Shown here: piece by piece, positions 8,236-17,019 of the stretch
Position numbering within the stretch: position 1 is the stretch's first letter
How the letters are laid out: the number at the start of each line of letters is the position of its first letter
Origin: Bacillota bacterium
Lineage (GTDB): Bacteria > Bacillota > Bacilli > Alicyclobacillales > SLC66
Reading direction: 5' to 3'
Assembly (NCBI GenBank): GCA_021805735.1
Contig: JAJZEE010000026.1
Coordinates: 1-42,739, forward strand
Length of the DNA stretch: 42,739 bases
Translations under genes and position numbers: made by a program
Notes under the pieces: generated by a model
The model's database searches: none
Told to the model about the DNA's origin: nothing
Seen by the model: the letters and a program-made list of their open reading frames with translations, nothing else

Positions 8236-8717
8236 ACGTGAGATTTATAAGTCCCAGCAAGGGCCCCATGACGATCGATGAGGTGGCGGCGGACATCAGG
8301 CAGTATCAGGAAGAAGGGGCGGATGAACGTTACCGCTTGATTGTTGGATCTGATTCGCAACCTCATTCGGCGCGTCAATCGACACTTTTTGTGACGGCCA
8401 TCGTCATTCACAGGGTGGGAAAGGGTGCGCGTTTTTATTTCCTGAAACGTCCCTACAGGAAGCAGATACAGTTCAGACAAAGGATTTTTATGGAGGCGTC
8501 CATGGCGCTTGAAGTCGTTCAGGAGTTGGAGACGGCCCTGGGCGCCGCGGGACAGCCGCTGCCTGTCGAGGTGCATCTCGATATCGGGGAGGACGGCGAG
8601 ACGAAAACGCTGATCAAGGATCTGGTTGGATGGGTTACCCAAAGCGGGTATCAGACAAAAATCAAACCAGACTCATTCGGCGCCTCCAAGGTGGCGGATC
8701 GGTTCACAAAATCGTAA
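8232..8717 (+). CDS. YkuK family RNase H-like protein (DUF458)
   Basis: IVGSDSQPHSARQSTLFVTAIVIHRVGKGARFYFLK...VEVHLDIGEDGETKTLI...KPDSFGASKVADRFT. Confidence 0.8.
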   Translation: MNVRFISPSKGPMTIDEVAADIRQYQEEGADERYRLIVGSDSQPHSARQSTLFVTAIVIHRVGKGARFYFLKRPYRKQIQFRQRIFMEASMALEVVQELETALGAAGQPLPVEVHLDIGEDGETKTLIKDLVGWVTQSGYQTKIKPDSFGASKVADRFTKS

Positions 8718-8733
8718 GATCTCTCTGGCCTTT

Positions 8734-8762
8734 CACCCCGGCCCGACTTCGCACATACACTA
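8734..8762 (+). promoter_or_regulatory. Predicted SigK-type promoter of yabG
   Basis: CACC (8734-8737), 16 nt, CATACACTA (8754-8762); compare SigK consensus mACm-N16/17-CATAnnnTA. Confidence 0.5.
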
Positions 8763-8800
8763 CCGTACAGTGAATCCAAGTTGTGCTGGAGGCGGTGCGG

Positions 8801-9664
8801 ATGTGGAAGGTCGGGAACCTTGTTGTGCGCAAATCATACGACCGGGATATTTGCTTCGTCATAGTCGGACTCGATATGGCACAGGGGATTGCCATTTTGA
8901 AGGGATTGGATCTACGACTGCTCGCAGACGCCCCGTTTGAAGATCTCGCCGTCGTGACAGAATCAGACTGGCAGTCGTACCAAATCTCTCAGGCCAAACT
9001 CGAACACGAAACGCTCCGACTGGTACAGTTACGACGACAGGGAGAGCGGGACAAACTCGGTTACCGATCGGAAAAGCGAAAGCAGCCGCGGGATTTTTTT
9101 GAACTCCCCGGCCGCGTCCTGCACCTTGACGGAGACGGCACGTATCTGGAAAAGTGTCTGTCGGTGTATAGGCGATTGGGGATTCGCGCGGTCGGGAAAA
9201 ACATCCCTGAACTCAGCATGCCGGGCGCGATGGCGCAATTGCTCGAAGAACATCACCCGGATATCCTGGTTATTACAGGCCATGACGGGGTCCTGCACGA
9301 TGTCAAATCGCCCGATCTGGCCAGTATCGACAACTATCGCAACTCAGATAACTTCGTGCGCGCCGTCCAAAACGCACGGAAGGTTGAGCGCAGCCTTGAT
9401 GAACTGATCATCTTTGCGGGAGCTTGCCAATCCCACTATGAAGCGTTGCTCGAGGCCGGGGCCAATTTTGCCAGTTCCCCCGAGCGAGTGCTCATTCATG
9501 CCTTGGATCCAGTGTTTCTGGCTGAGCAGATTGCTTATACGCCAATCACGGAGACGGTTGACATTTTCAGGATTGTGACATCCACAATCACGGGCACTGA
9601 AGGACTTGGCGGGCTGGAGACAAGAGGTAAATATCGGATTGGATTGCCTCGATCACGGTATTGA
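8801..9664 (+). CDS. yabG: Sporulation-specific peptidase YabG
   Basis: MWKVGNLVVRKSYDRDICFVIVGLD...VLHLDGDGTYLEKCLSVYRRLGI...LVITGHDGVLHD...FAGACQSHYEALLEAGANFASSPERVLIHALDP. Confidence 0.93.
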   Translation: MWKVGNLVVRKSYDRDICFVIVGLDMAQGIAILKGLDLRLLADAPFEDLAVVTESDWQSYQISQAKLEHETLRLVQLRRQGERDKLGYRSEKRKQPRDFFELPGRVLHLDGDGTYLEKCLSVYRRLGIRAVGKNIPELSMPGAMAQLLEEHHPDILVITGHDGVLHDVKSPDLASIDNYRNSDNFVRAVQNARKVERSLDELIIFAGACQSHYEALLEAGANFASSPERVLIHALDPVFLAEQIAYTPITETVDIFRIVTSTITGTEGLGGLETRGKYRIGLPRSRY

Positions 9665-9720
9665 GCGGGCGGTCACTCAAATATTTCTCTGATTTTGCGA
9701 ATTTGGGCTTGGATCAGTGA

Positions 9721-9750
9721 TTGACAAAGAAAAACTGTGACTGCTATAAT
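9721..9750 (+). promoter_or_regulatory. Consensus SigA promoter 1 upstream of veg
   Basis: TTGACA (9721-9726), 18 nt, TATAAT (9745-9750). Confidence 0.75.
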
Positions 9751-9761
9751 ATTTCCCCTGT

Positions 9762-9791
9762 TTGACACGGTTAGGAACAATGTGGTATACT
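9762..9791 (+). promoter_or_regulatory. SigA promoter 2 upstream of veg
   Basis: TTGACA (9762-9767), 18 nt, TATACT (9786-9791). Confidence 0.7.
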
Positions 9792-9815
9792 GACCCGTGA
9801 AAAGAGGTGGAGTGT

Positions 9816-10094
9816 GTGGCTGCAAAGAACGCTTTGAGTGATATCAAGCGGAACTTGGAAGGACTTGTAGGAGAGAAGATTTTGCTTCGCGCGAACGGTG
9901 GTCGACGCAAAACAGTCGAACGTACGGGCATCCTCGAAGAAACATACCCATCTGTATTTGTGGTCAAGCTCGATCAGTCGGAAAACTCATTTAAGCGGGT
10001 ATCCTATAGCTACGCAGACATCTTGACGGAAACTGTAGAGCTAATGGTATGTCGCGATGATATGCAGGTCAAAGTTGGCGAATTCGAAGAATAA
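9816..10094 (+). CDS. veg: Veg family protein
   Basis: [51 protein letters not shown]...[23 protein letters not shown] start after agaggtgg. Confidence 0.93.
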   Translation: MAAKNALSDIKRNLEGLVGEKILLRANGGRRKTVERTGILEETYPSVFVVKLDQSENSFKRVSYSYADILTETVELMVCRDDMQVKVGEFEE

Positions 10095-10261
10095 TTTCTA
10101 ACGCATTTGAAACGGTCAGATAAACCTATTGGCACCCATTTAAAGAGCCGCTGCGGAGAAGTTTCCGGGCGGTTTTTTCGTTGTGGCGGCCCTTGATGGA
10201 TACCTCTGCGGGTTGCGGGGAAGCTAGCTTTGGACGCACTTCTCAAAAAGGGGGTAACTAC

Positions 10262-10444
10262 ATGGGGCGCAGGCGTGGAGTAATGTCTGAGCAGTTTAAA
10301 TTCGAACTGGCAAAGGACCTCGGCTTCTATCCAACCTTGCAGCGCGAAGGTTGGGGCGGCATTACCACCCGCGACGCGGGCAATATGGTCAAAAGGGCCA
10401 TTGAAATTGCGGAATCGTCGCTGGCAGCGCGCGAAAGCCGGTAG
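10262..10444 (+). CDS. sspF: Small acid-soluble spore protein, alpha/beta-type related (SspF)
   Basis: [51 protein letters not shown]. Confidence 0.9.
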   Translation: MGRRRGVMSEQFKFELAKDLGFYPTLQREGWGGITTRDAGNMVKRAIEIAESSLAARESR

Positions 10445-10463
10445 TGAACCCGGGATAGCGACC

Positions 10464-10492
10464 GAGACGGCTGGTTGCCCCAGCCGTCTCTT
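10464..10492 (+). terminator. Hairpin terminator after sspF
   Basis: gagacggctgg-ttgcc-ccagccgtctc, perfect 11-bp stem; short T tract. Confidence 0.6.
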
Positions 10493-10691
10493 AAGGCTTG
10501 CAGGCGTTCGCCGAAGTTTGCGTCAGTGTGATTGCACGGTTTAGAACTCCATCCCGCATAGCGTCTCGTGAACGGGATAGTCTATGGATACGCATCCGAA
10601 AGGAACGATCCTGAGGTGTAGACGACGGCAGGTTGTACATGTGGACAACTATGTGGACGAATCGACAGGTTTCTACGAGTGGAGGCAGATG

Positions 10692-11516
10692 ATGAGCCGT
10701 CAAAGGGGCGCCCTCGTGATCATTGGCGGGGCTGAAGACAAATATGGAGACATGACCATTCTGCGCGAATTCGTCCGACTCGCGGGCGGTGGGCACGCGC
10801 GGATCGTCGTTATGACTGTGGCTACAGAACTCCCGCTTGAGGTAGGCGCCAATTATATTGATGTATTTGAGAAAATCGGAGTTGAGGATGTCAGGACGTT
10901 CGATGTGTCTTCTCGTGAAGCGGCCGATCGATCCAGCGCGCGCAAAGCGATTGAGCACGCCACAGGTGTTTTTTTCACAGGTGGAGAGCAAATTCGAATC
11001 ACCAAACTACTGGGTGGCACGCAGGTGGACGCCGCGCTTCACACCGGAAATGAACATGGACTGATTTTGGCGGGAACGAGCGCCGGAGCATCAATGATGA
11101 GCAGCACAATGATCGTCGAAGGAGCAGAGGAGACCAACCCGCGCATCGGCATTGTCAATATGGCTCCAGGCATGGAGTTCATTGACGGTGTCGTCATCGA
11201 CCAGCATTTCGCGCAAAGGGGCCGCTTGGGAAGACTGCTTTCCGCTGTCGCGCAGTATCCTCATCATTTGGGACTTGGGATTGATGAAGACACGGCTGTG
11301 GTGGTTCGGGGAACGGAGTTTGAGGTGATCGGTCGCGGCGCCGTGTCCGTGGTGGATGCAGGGGCGCTGCTGTACTCGAATCTGGGCGATCTCCGCCACA
11401 ACGATGCGCTTGCTCTGTGTGGCGTCAAGTTGCATATTTTGCCTGCTGGCTATCACTTTTTGCTGCGTGATCGAAAACCGGATCTAGAAAGTCTCACGAG
11501 GAGTGGAACCGAGTGA
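10692..11516 (+). CDS. cphB: Cyanophycinase
   Basis: GALVIIGGAEDKYGDMTILREFVRLAGG...FFTGGEQIRITKLLGGT...GLILAGTSAGASMMSSTMIVEG...FIDGVVIDQHFAQRGRLGRLLSAV...GLGIDEDTAVVV. Confidence 0.93.
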   Translation: MSRQRGALVIIGGAEDKYGDMTILREFVRLAGGGHARIVVMTVATELPLEVGANYIDVFEKIGVEDVRTFDVSSREAADRSSARKAIEHATGVFFTGGEQIRITKLLGGTQVDAALHTGNEHGLILAGTSAGASMMSSTMIVEGAEETNPRIGIVNMAPGMEFIDGVVIDQHFAQRGRLGRLLSAVAQYPHHLGLGIDEDTAVVVRGTEFEVIGRGAVSVVDAGALLYSNLGDLRHNDALALCGVKLHILPAGYHFLLRDRKPDLESLTRSGTE

Positions 11517-14161
11517 ACATCGTCCACATGCGGGCGATCAACGGCCCGAATGTCTACATTTACAAGCCGGTTATTGTAATGAGAGTGGACCTGGAGGAGT
11601 ATACGGAGCGCGACAGTTATGAATTCCCTGGATTCGTCGATCGGCTCCTGGCCGTTTGTCCGGGGTTGTATGACCACCATTGCGCCATGGGGCGGCCGGG
11701 TGGTTTCGTAGAGCGGTTGTACGGAGGCACCTATATGGGGCACATCATTGAGCATGTTGCACTGGAACTGCTTACGCAAGTCGGCTATAAGGCCAATTTT
11801 GGGAAGACCCGTTCTGCAGGCGCGCCCGGTTTGTACGATGTGATTGTCGAATACGAATCAGAGGAACCCACACGTTTTCTCATGGAACGCGCTATGGCGC
11901 TGGTTGACGCGTGTGTGCGCGGGGAGTATTTCCCGCTTCGCCAGACGTTGGATGACGCCAGACGACTGCGGGCGACAAGTGATCTGGGTCCAAGCACCGC
12001 CGCTATTGCCGCGGCGGCGATACGCCGCGGCATTCCTGTGCGTCGCATCCGCGGCAGCCTGCTTCAACTTGGCACTGGCAAGTATCGCCAATACGTTCAG
12101 GCGACGATGACTCAGTCCACTTCAGCCATTGCCGTCGATATTGCCAGTGACAAGGCTTTAACCAAGCAGATTCTGCAAATGGCGGGGATTCGCGTTCCAC
12201 GAGGCTTTGTTGCGGGAACTCCAGAAGAGGCTGAGCAGATATTTCGGAGGTTGCACAGTAGTGTGGCAGTGAAACCTTTGGATGGATGTCAGGGTCGCGG
12301 GGTTTCTATCGACATTCGAAATACAGAGGAACTGGCTCACGCTTTTCACTATGCCCGGCAGATTTGTTCAGCTGTCGTTATTGAGGAGTTTATCTACGGG
12401 AAACAGTACCGGTTGCTCGTGGTGGGGGGGAAGTATCGCACCGCGGCGGAACGAATTCCGGCGCACGTGATCGGTGATGGGTATCGGACGATCAATCAAC
12501 TGATTGAGGTTGTGAATGCCCAGCCTGAGCGGGGGGAAGATCACGAAAAGCCGTTGACCCGCATCAGTGTGGATGACGCTGTGCATAGGTACGTGGCGAA
12601 TCAGGGGAGAACGTTCGCGGATGTTCCTGCTTCAGGGGAGATCGTGTACCTGCGCGACAGCGCAAATTTGAGTACCGGCGGTATCGCCGTTGACGTCACT
12701 GCAGAAGTGGATCCATCGTACGCATTGCTGGCGGAACGGGCGGCTCGAGCCATCGGACTTGACGTTTGCGGCGTTGACCTGATCGCCGAAGATATCCGGA
12801 GCGCGCCCGCTGTCCGCGAAGCGGTAGTCATTGAGGTCAATGCGGCCCCGGGGATTCGCATGCACCACTATCCCAGCATCGGAGAGTCACAGGACGCGGG
12901 CGCGGCGATTGTCGAATCCCTTTACCCCCCCGGCGGGAAATCGCGGGTACCCGTAGTCAGCGTGACCGGCACGAACGGAAAGACGACGACGACTCGCATG
13001 ATTCGTCACATTCTTCGTTCGTGCGGCCATGTGGTGGGCATGACCTCAACAGAAGGCGTCTATATCGGCGATGACAGAGTGCTGTCGGGCGATACTGCCG
13101 GACCATCCAGCGCGCAACTGATCCTGTCCGATCAGAGTGTCGATATTGCAGTACTCGAGACAGCGCGCGGCGGCATTATGAGAGCTGGCCTCGCCTATGA
13201 CCAGGCCGATGTCGGCATTGTAACGAACGTCGCGCTGGATCACATCGGGCAGGATGGACTTCAGACTCTGGATGATATTGTAAAAGTAAAGGCGTTGGTT
13301 GCCGAGTGTGTGCTGCCGCAGTCGGGATTGGCTGTGTTGTCAGCAGACGATCCTGAACTGGTGAAACTGGCGGGTCGGCTGAAAAGCCGAGTCGCTCTGG
13401 TCAGTGTTTCGGATCAGAATCCATCTGTGATGCGGCATCTGGCGAGAGGCGGGCAGGCGTTGTTTGTCCGTGACGGTTGGATCATTGAGGCGGCCGGGTC
13501 GCTGGAATGGAAGATTGTGCGTGTTGAGGAACTGCCAATTACGTTAAACGGCGCCGCGTTCTTTCACGTGGCCAATGCACTGTGCGCCATCGCCGCAGCA
13601 AGGCATCTTGGGGTCACGAGGCAGCGCTGTGCGGGGGCCTTGACACAGTTTCGCTCAGATCTTCATAACCCCGGGCGCATCAATCTCTTTCGACTTCCCA
13701 CTGGGTGCCACGTCATTTCTGATTATGGCCACAATCCCGACGGCTTGCGCGCGGTCGGCGAGATGGTCGCTAAACTGACGGCGCGGCGTGTTCCCGCCGT
13801 TATCGGATTTCCGGGGGATCGTGACAACGCAGTCCTTGAAGCTGCCGCGCGCGTTGCGGTCAAATATTTTGATCCACTGTACGTCAAGGAAGACAGGGAT
13901 ACAAGAGGACGGCAACGCGGAGAGGTGGCTCAAATTCTTGTCGACGTCATCCGTCGAGAGAGTTCTCACACTCGGGTTCACGTACTGCTGGACGAATGTG
14001 AGGCCTTGGAAGCGGCCGTCAAGGCGCATGCGCAGGAGTCACTGATCATAATGTTTCACGAGCAAGGGGAACCTGTGGAAAAACTCCTCAAAGACATGGG
14101 CGGAGTGGAAGTGTACGCGCTTCCCGATGGCGCGGAACAGGTGGCTACAAGCGCCATCTAA
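11513..14161 (+). CDS. cphA: Cyanophycin synthetase
   Basis: N-terminal RAINGPNVYIYKPVIVMRVDLEEY...GFVERLYGGTYMGHIIEHVALELL; ATP-grasp and Mur-ligase domain VSVTGTNGKTTTTRMIRHIL; GTG start overlaps the cphB stop. Confidence 0.95.
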   Translation: MNIVHMRAINGPNVYIYKPVIVMRVDLEEYTERDSYEFPGFVDRLLAVCPGLYDHHCAMGRPGGFVERLYGGTYMGHIIEHVALELLTQVGYKANFGKTRSAGAPGLYDVIVEYESEEPTRFLMERAMALVDACVRGEYFPLRQTLDDARRLRATSDLGPSTAAIAAAAIRRGIPVRRIRGSLLQLGTGKYRQYVQATMTQSTSAIAVDIASDKALTKQILQMAGIRVPRGFVAGTPEEAEQIFRRLHSSVAVKPLDGCQGRGVSIDIRNTEELAHAFHYARQICSAVVIEEFIYGKQYRLLVVGGKYRTAAERIPAHVIGDGYRTINQLIEVVNAQPERGEDHEKPLTRISVDDAVHRYVANQGRTFADVPASGEIVYLRDSANLSTGGIAVDVTAEVDPSYALLAERAARAIGLDVCGVDLIAEDIRSAPAVREAVVIEVNAAPGIRMHHYPSIGESQDAGAAIVESLYPPGGKSRVPVVSVTGTNGKTTTTRMIRHILRSCGHVVGMTSTEGVYIGDDRVLSGDTAGPSSAQLILSDQSVDIAVLETARGGIMRAGLAYDQADVGIVTNVALDHIGQDGLQTLDDIVKVKALVAECVLPQSGLAVLSADDPELVKLAGRLKSRVALVSVSDQNPSVMRHLARGGQALFVRDGWIIEAAGSLEWKIVRVEELPITLNGAAFFHVANALCAIAAARHLGVTRQRCAGALTQFRSDLHNPGRINLFRLPTGCHVISDYGHNPDGLRAVGEMVAKLTARRVPAVIGFPGDRDNAVLEAAARVAVKYFDPLYVKEDRDTRGRQRGEVAQILVDVIRRESSHTRVHVLLDECEALEAAVKAHAQESLIIMFHEQGEPVEKLLKDMGGVEVYALPDGAEQVATSAI

Positions 14162-14243
14162 CGTTTGGATCAAGAAATTGCACGCACGGCATGATCACGG
14201 CGCCCCTGGCTAAGGCAAGCGGGGTGTTTCGTGTTATATTGTC

Positions 14244-15107
14244 TTGGGGGCGATACGCTTGATATTTGAAAAGGCTCGCGCCAAGATCAATCTGACACTT
14301 GACGTATTGCATAAACGCAGCGATGGGTACCATGAAGTTGAGATGGTCATGCAAACTGTCGATTTTTGTGATTATATCTCCCTTCAGTCCTCGGCGACCG
14401 GAAAGGTTTCAGTTCATTCAAATGCATTATATATCCCTAACGATGAACGCAACCTGGCGTTTCGGGCAGCGCAGGTTCTACGGACGCAACTCGGTGTTCG
14501 CGACGGCGTTGTCATTGACATCGACAAACGCATTCCAGTTGCCGCCGGTCTGGCGGGAGGTTCAGCGGACGCCGCCGCCGTGTTGCGGGGACTGAATCAG
14601 TTGTGGAACCTGCAACTGAGCAGGGAGGAATTGTGTACGATCGGCGCGGAGGTGGGGTCCGATGTTCCGTTTTGCGTGGTGGGGGGAACGGCGGTTGTTC
14701 GCGGCAGAGGTGAGTACGTGGAATCACTTGCCGTCCATCCTTCGTTCTGGGTTGTCCTGGCAAAGCCCCCGCTTGCCGTCTCAACCGCCGAAATCTACGC
14801 CGCGCTTGATTTGACATGCATTCATACCCATCCGCATGCGCAGAGTATGGTACAGGCGCTCACACAGGGTGATTTGCGGGCGGTTGCGAAAGCGGCGGGC
14901 AATGTTCTGGAAGAAGTGACGATCAGCCAGTACCCTGAGATCGCCAAATTAAAAGATCAGATAGAGCGCCTCGGCGCCCGGGTGGCACTCATGTCAGGGA
15001 GCGGACCGACTGTTTTTGCCCTGTTTGAACGGGAGCAACGCGCTCGCAGAGTGTTCAACACGCTGCGCAGGACGCTTAAAGAAGTGTATCTTTGCCAAAC
15101 CTGCTAA
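14244..15107 (+). CDS. ispE: 4-diphosphocytidyl-2-C-methyl-D-erythritol kinase
   Basis: EKARAKINLTLDVLHKRSDGYHEVEMVMQTVDFCD...RIPVAAGLAGGSADAAAVLRGLN; TTG start at 14244 or 14259. Confidence 0.95.
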   Translation: MGAIRLIFEKARAKINLTLDVLHKRSDGYHEVEMVMQTVDFCDYISLQSSATGKVSVHSNALYIPNDERNLAFRAAQVLRTQLGVRDGVVIDIDKRIPVAAGLAGGSADAAAVLRGLNQLWNLQLSREELCTIGAEVGSDVPFCVVGGTAVVRGRGEYVESLAVHPSFWVVLAKPPLAVSTAEIYAALDLTCIHTHPHAQSMVQALTQGDLRAVAKAAGNVLEEVTISQYPEIAKLKDQIERLGARVALMSGSGPTVFALFEREQRARRVFNTLRRTLKEVYLCQTC

Positions 15108-15194
15108 TCTCTTGTCGCTGTCATGTTGCGGGGGATTCACAGCGAGTGATATAGTCGCATTAGCGATCGGCTTTACAGGGGAGGGGAGTGCTGG

Positions 15195-16052
15195 ATGCGC
15201 AGAAGCGAACGACTTGTGCGGCTGACGCGAAAGCTGATGAACCATCCGGGTGAACCACTTTCCCTTACGGAAATGGCTGACCATCTGGATGCGGCCAAAT
15301 CGTCGTTGAGTGAGGACCTTGCCATCATTCGCTCGGTGATGGAAGCCGATCGGGAAGGGATTCTGCGTACCCAAATGGGCGCTTCTGGCGGAGTGCTGTT
15401 TGCGGTGGACGTGTCCGATGAGCGGTCGCGGTCATTTGCAGGCAAAGCGATCGAAAGTCTCAGTCGGGGGGATCGCATTCTGCCTGGAGGCTATCTGTTT
15501 ATGAGTGATGTCCTTTCAGAACCGGAGGTTCTGCGCATGGCCGGGAAGATGTTTGCGAAGATTTTCGCTGCGACTGCGCCCGATGTCGTGCTTACAGTAG
15601 AAACAAAGGGCATTCCCCTGACTGTCATGACGGCGCAGTACCTTCACCGCCCATTTGTGGTTGCACGACGCGACAGCAGGGTCACGGAGGGTTCCTCAGT
15701 CAGCATCAACTATGTGTCCGGGTCGGATCGGCGCATTCAGACCATGTCGTTATCGAAGCGGTCGTTGCCCAAGGGGGCTCGGGTGCTGATCATCGACGAC
15801 TTTATGAAAGCTGGAGGCACGGTAAAAGCCATGAAGGGGTTAATGTCCGAATTTGACGCCAACGTCGTTGGAACCGGGGTATTCATGGAAACTGCTGAGC
15901 CGGGCGACAAGCTGGTCTCCAATTACATATCACTGTTGTCCTTGTCACAAGTGAACGAGTCTGATCGGCGGGTTGCGATCGAACCCGGCAACTATTTTAC
16001 CGGGTACAGTAGAGAGGAGTCGGTTCCAGATGAAGGAGTTGCACACAATTAG
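15195..16052 (+). CDS. purR: Pur operon repressor PurR
   Basis: MRRSERLVRLTRKLMNHPGEPLSLTEMADHLDAAKSSLSEDLAIIR, PRT-like VLIIDDFMKAGGTVKAM. Confidence 0.95.
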   Translation: MRRSERLVRLTRKLMNHPGEPLSLTEMADHLDAAKSSLSEDLAIIRSVMEADREGILRTQMGASGGVLFAVDVSDERSRSFAGKAIESLSRGDRILPGGYLFMSDVLSEPEVLRMAGKMFAKIFAATAPDVVLTVETKGIPLTVMTAQYLHRPFVVARRDSRVTEGSSVSINYVSGSDRRIQTMSLSKRSLPKGARVLIIDDFMKAGGTVKAMKGLMSEFDANVVGTGVFMETAEPGDKLVSNYISLLSLSQVNESDRRVAIEPGNYFTGYSREESVPDEGVAHN

Positions 16053-16416
16053 CACGGCGGATGCGCCTGCTGCCATCGGCCCATACTCACAGGCTGTTCG
16101 GGTAGGCGATTTTGTATATACGTCAGGACAGATTCCACTGACACCGGGCGGCGATTTTGTGGCGGGGGATGCTCGTGCGCAAACCGAGCAGGTATTTGCG
16201 AATCTGCGGGCAGTACTCGCCGCAGCGGGCGGATCGCTGGATCACGTCGTGAAAGCGACTGTGTTTGTGTCTGATCTGAACGATTTTAACGTGATAAACG
16301 AAGTGTACGCGGAGGCGTTTGGCGGACACCGGCCAGCCCGATCGACGGTTCAGGTGGCGCGTTTGCCGCGGGATGCAAAGGTGGAGATTGAACTGGTTGC
16401 AGTGGTGGGGAACTGA
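16030..16416 (+). CDS. ridA: RidA family reactive intermediate/imine deaminase (YabJ)
   Basis: MKELHTISTADAPAAIGPYSQAVRVGDFVYTSGQIPLTPGG...RPARSTVQVARLPRDAKVEIELVA; overlaps the purR 3' end by 23 bp. Confidence 0.95.
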   Translation: MKELHTISTADAPAAIGPYSQAVRVGDFVYTSGQIPLTPGGDFVAGDARAQTEQVFANLRAVLAAAGGSLDHVVKATVFVSDLNDFNVINEVYAEAFGGHRPARSTVQVARLPRDAKVEIELVAVVGN

Positions 16417-16476
16417 CGCATCTGAGGATGGTCATGAATCGCGCATTATTTTTCGACTTTTTAGCGAATAGTTTGC

Positions 16477-16502
16477 AGGAATTTCCGCCCATTACGTGGA
16501 AT
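16477..16502 (+). promoter_or_regulatory. Predicted SigH promoter of spoVG
   Basis: AGGAATTT (16477-16484) ... CGTGGAAT ending at 16502; matches SigH -35 AGGAnnT and -10 GAAT. Confidence 0.6.
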
Positions 16503-16576
16503 AACATCTGGCAGATTACATGGAGACCTTTTTGGCTTCGGTTACAGATGCTGAGATTCTGCGGGGAGATGGCGGG

Positions 16577-16858
16577 GTGCAGATTACAGACGTAAGACTG
16601 CGAAAGGTCGCGACGGAAGGGCGAATGAAAGCCATCGCTTCCATAACCATCGATCACGAGTTTGTCGTGCATGACATTCGCGTGATCGACGGGAATTCAG
16701 GGATGTTTGTGGCGATGCCGAGTAAACGTACGCCTGACGGGGAGTTTCGCGACATCGCGCATCCGATCACGTCAGTGACAAGGCAACGCATACAGGATGC
16801 CGTCCTGGACGAATATTACAAATCAGATAGCGTTGACAACGCTGCTGTGGGGGACTGA
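16577..16858 (+). CDS. spoVG: Septation/sporulation regulator SpoVG
   Basis: (M)[66 protein letters not shown] start inferred from family length. Confidence 0.95.
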   Translation: MQITDVRLRKVATEGRMKAIASITIDHEFVVHDIRVIDGNSGMFVAMPSKRTPDGEFRDIAHPITSVTRQRIQDAVLDEYYKSDSVDNAAVGD

Positions 16859-16877
16859 AGATTTGAAACCGAGGCGC

Positions 16878-16913
16878 GCCGTCGTTGCCGAATCTGTCAT
16901 TCGGAATGACGGC
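16878..16913 (+). terminator. Imperfect hairpin between spoVG and glmU, possible terminator
   Basis: gccgtcgttgccgaat-ctgtc-attcggaatgacggc, one wobble and one bulge; no clean T tract. Confidence 0.4.
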
Positions 16914-16954
16914 ATTGTTATGTCCGGACGTTTATAGGGATCGTCGACGACGCA

Positions 16955-16984
16955 TTGAAACCATCTTGCGGCTTCATGTATAGT
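16955..16984 (+). promoter_or_regulatory. SigA promoter of glmU
   Basis: TTGAAA (16955-16960), 18 nt, TATAGT (16979-16984). Confidence 0.6.
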
Positions 16985-17019
16985 GGAGACGAAACTTCTA
17001 TACGGGAGGCTCTGAACCC

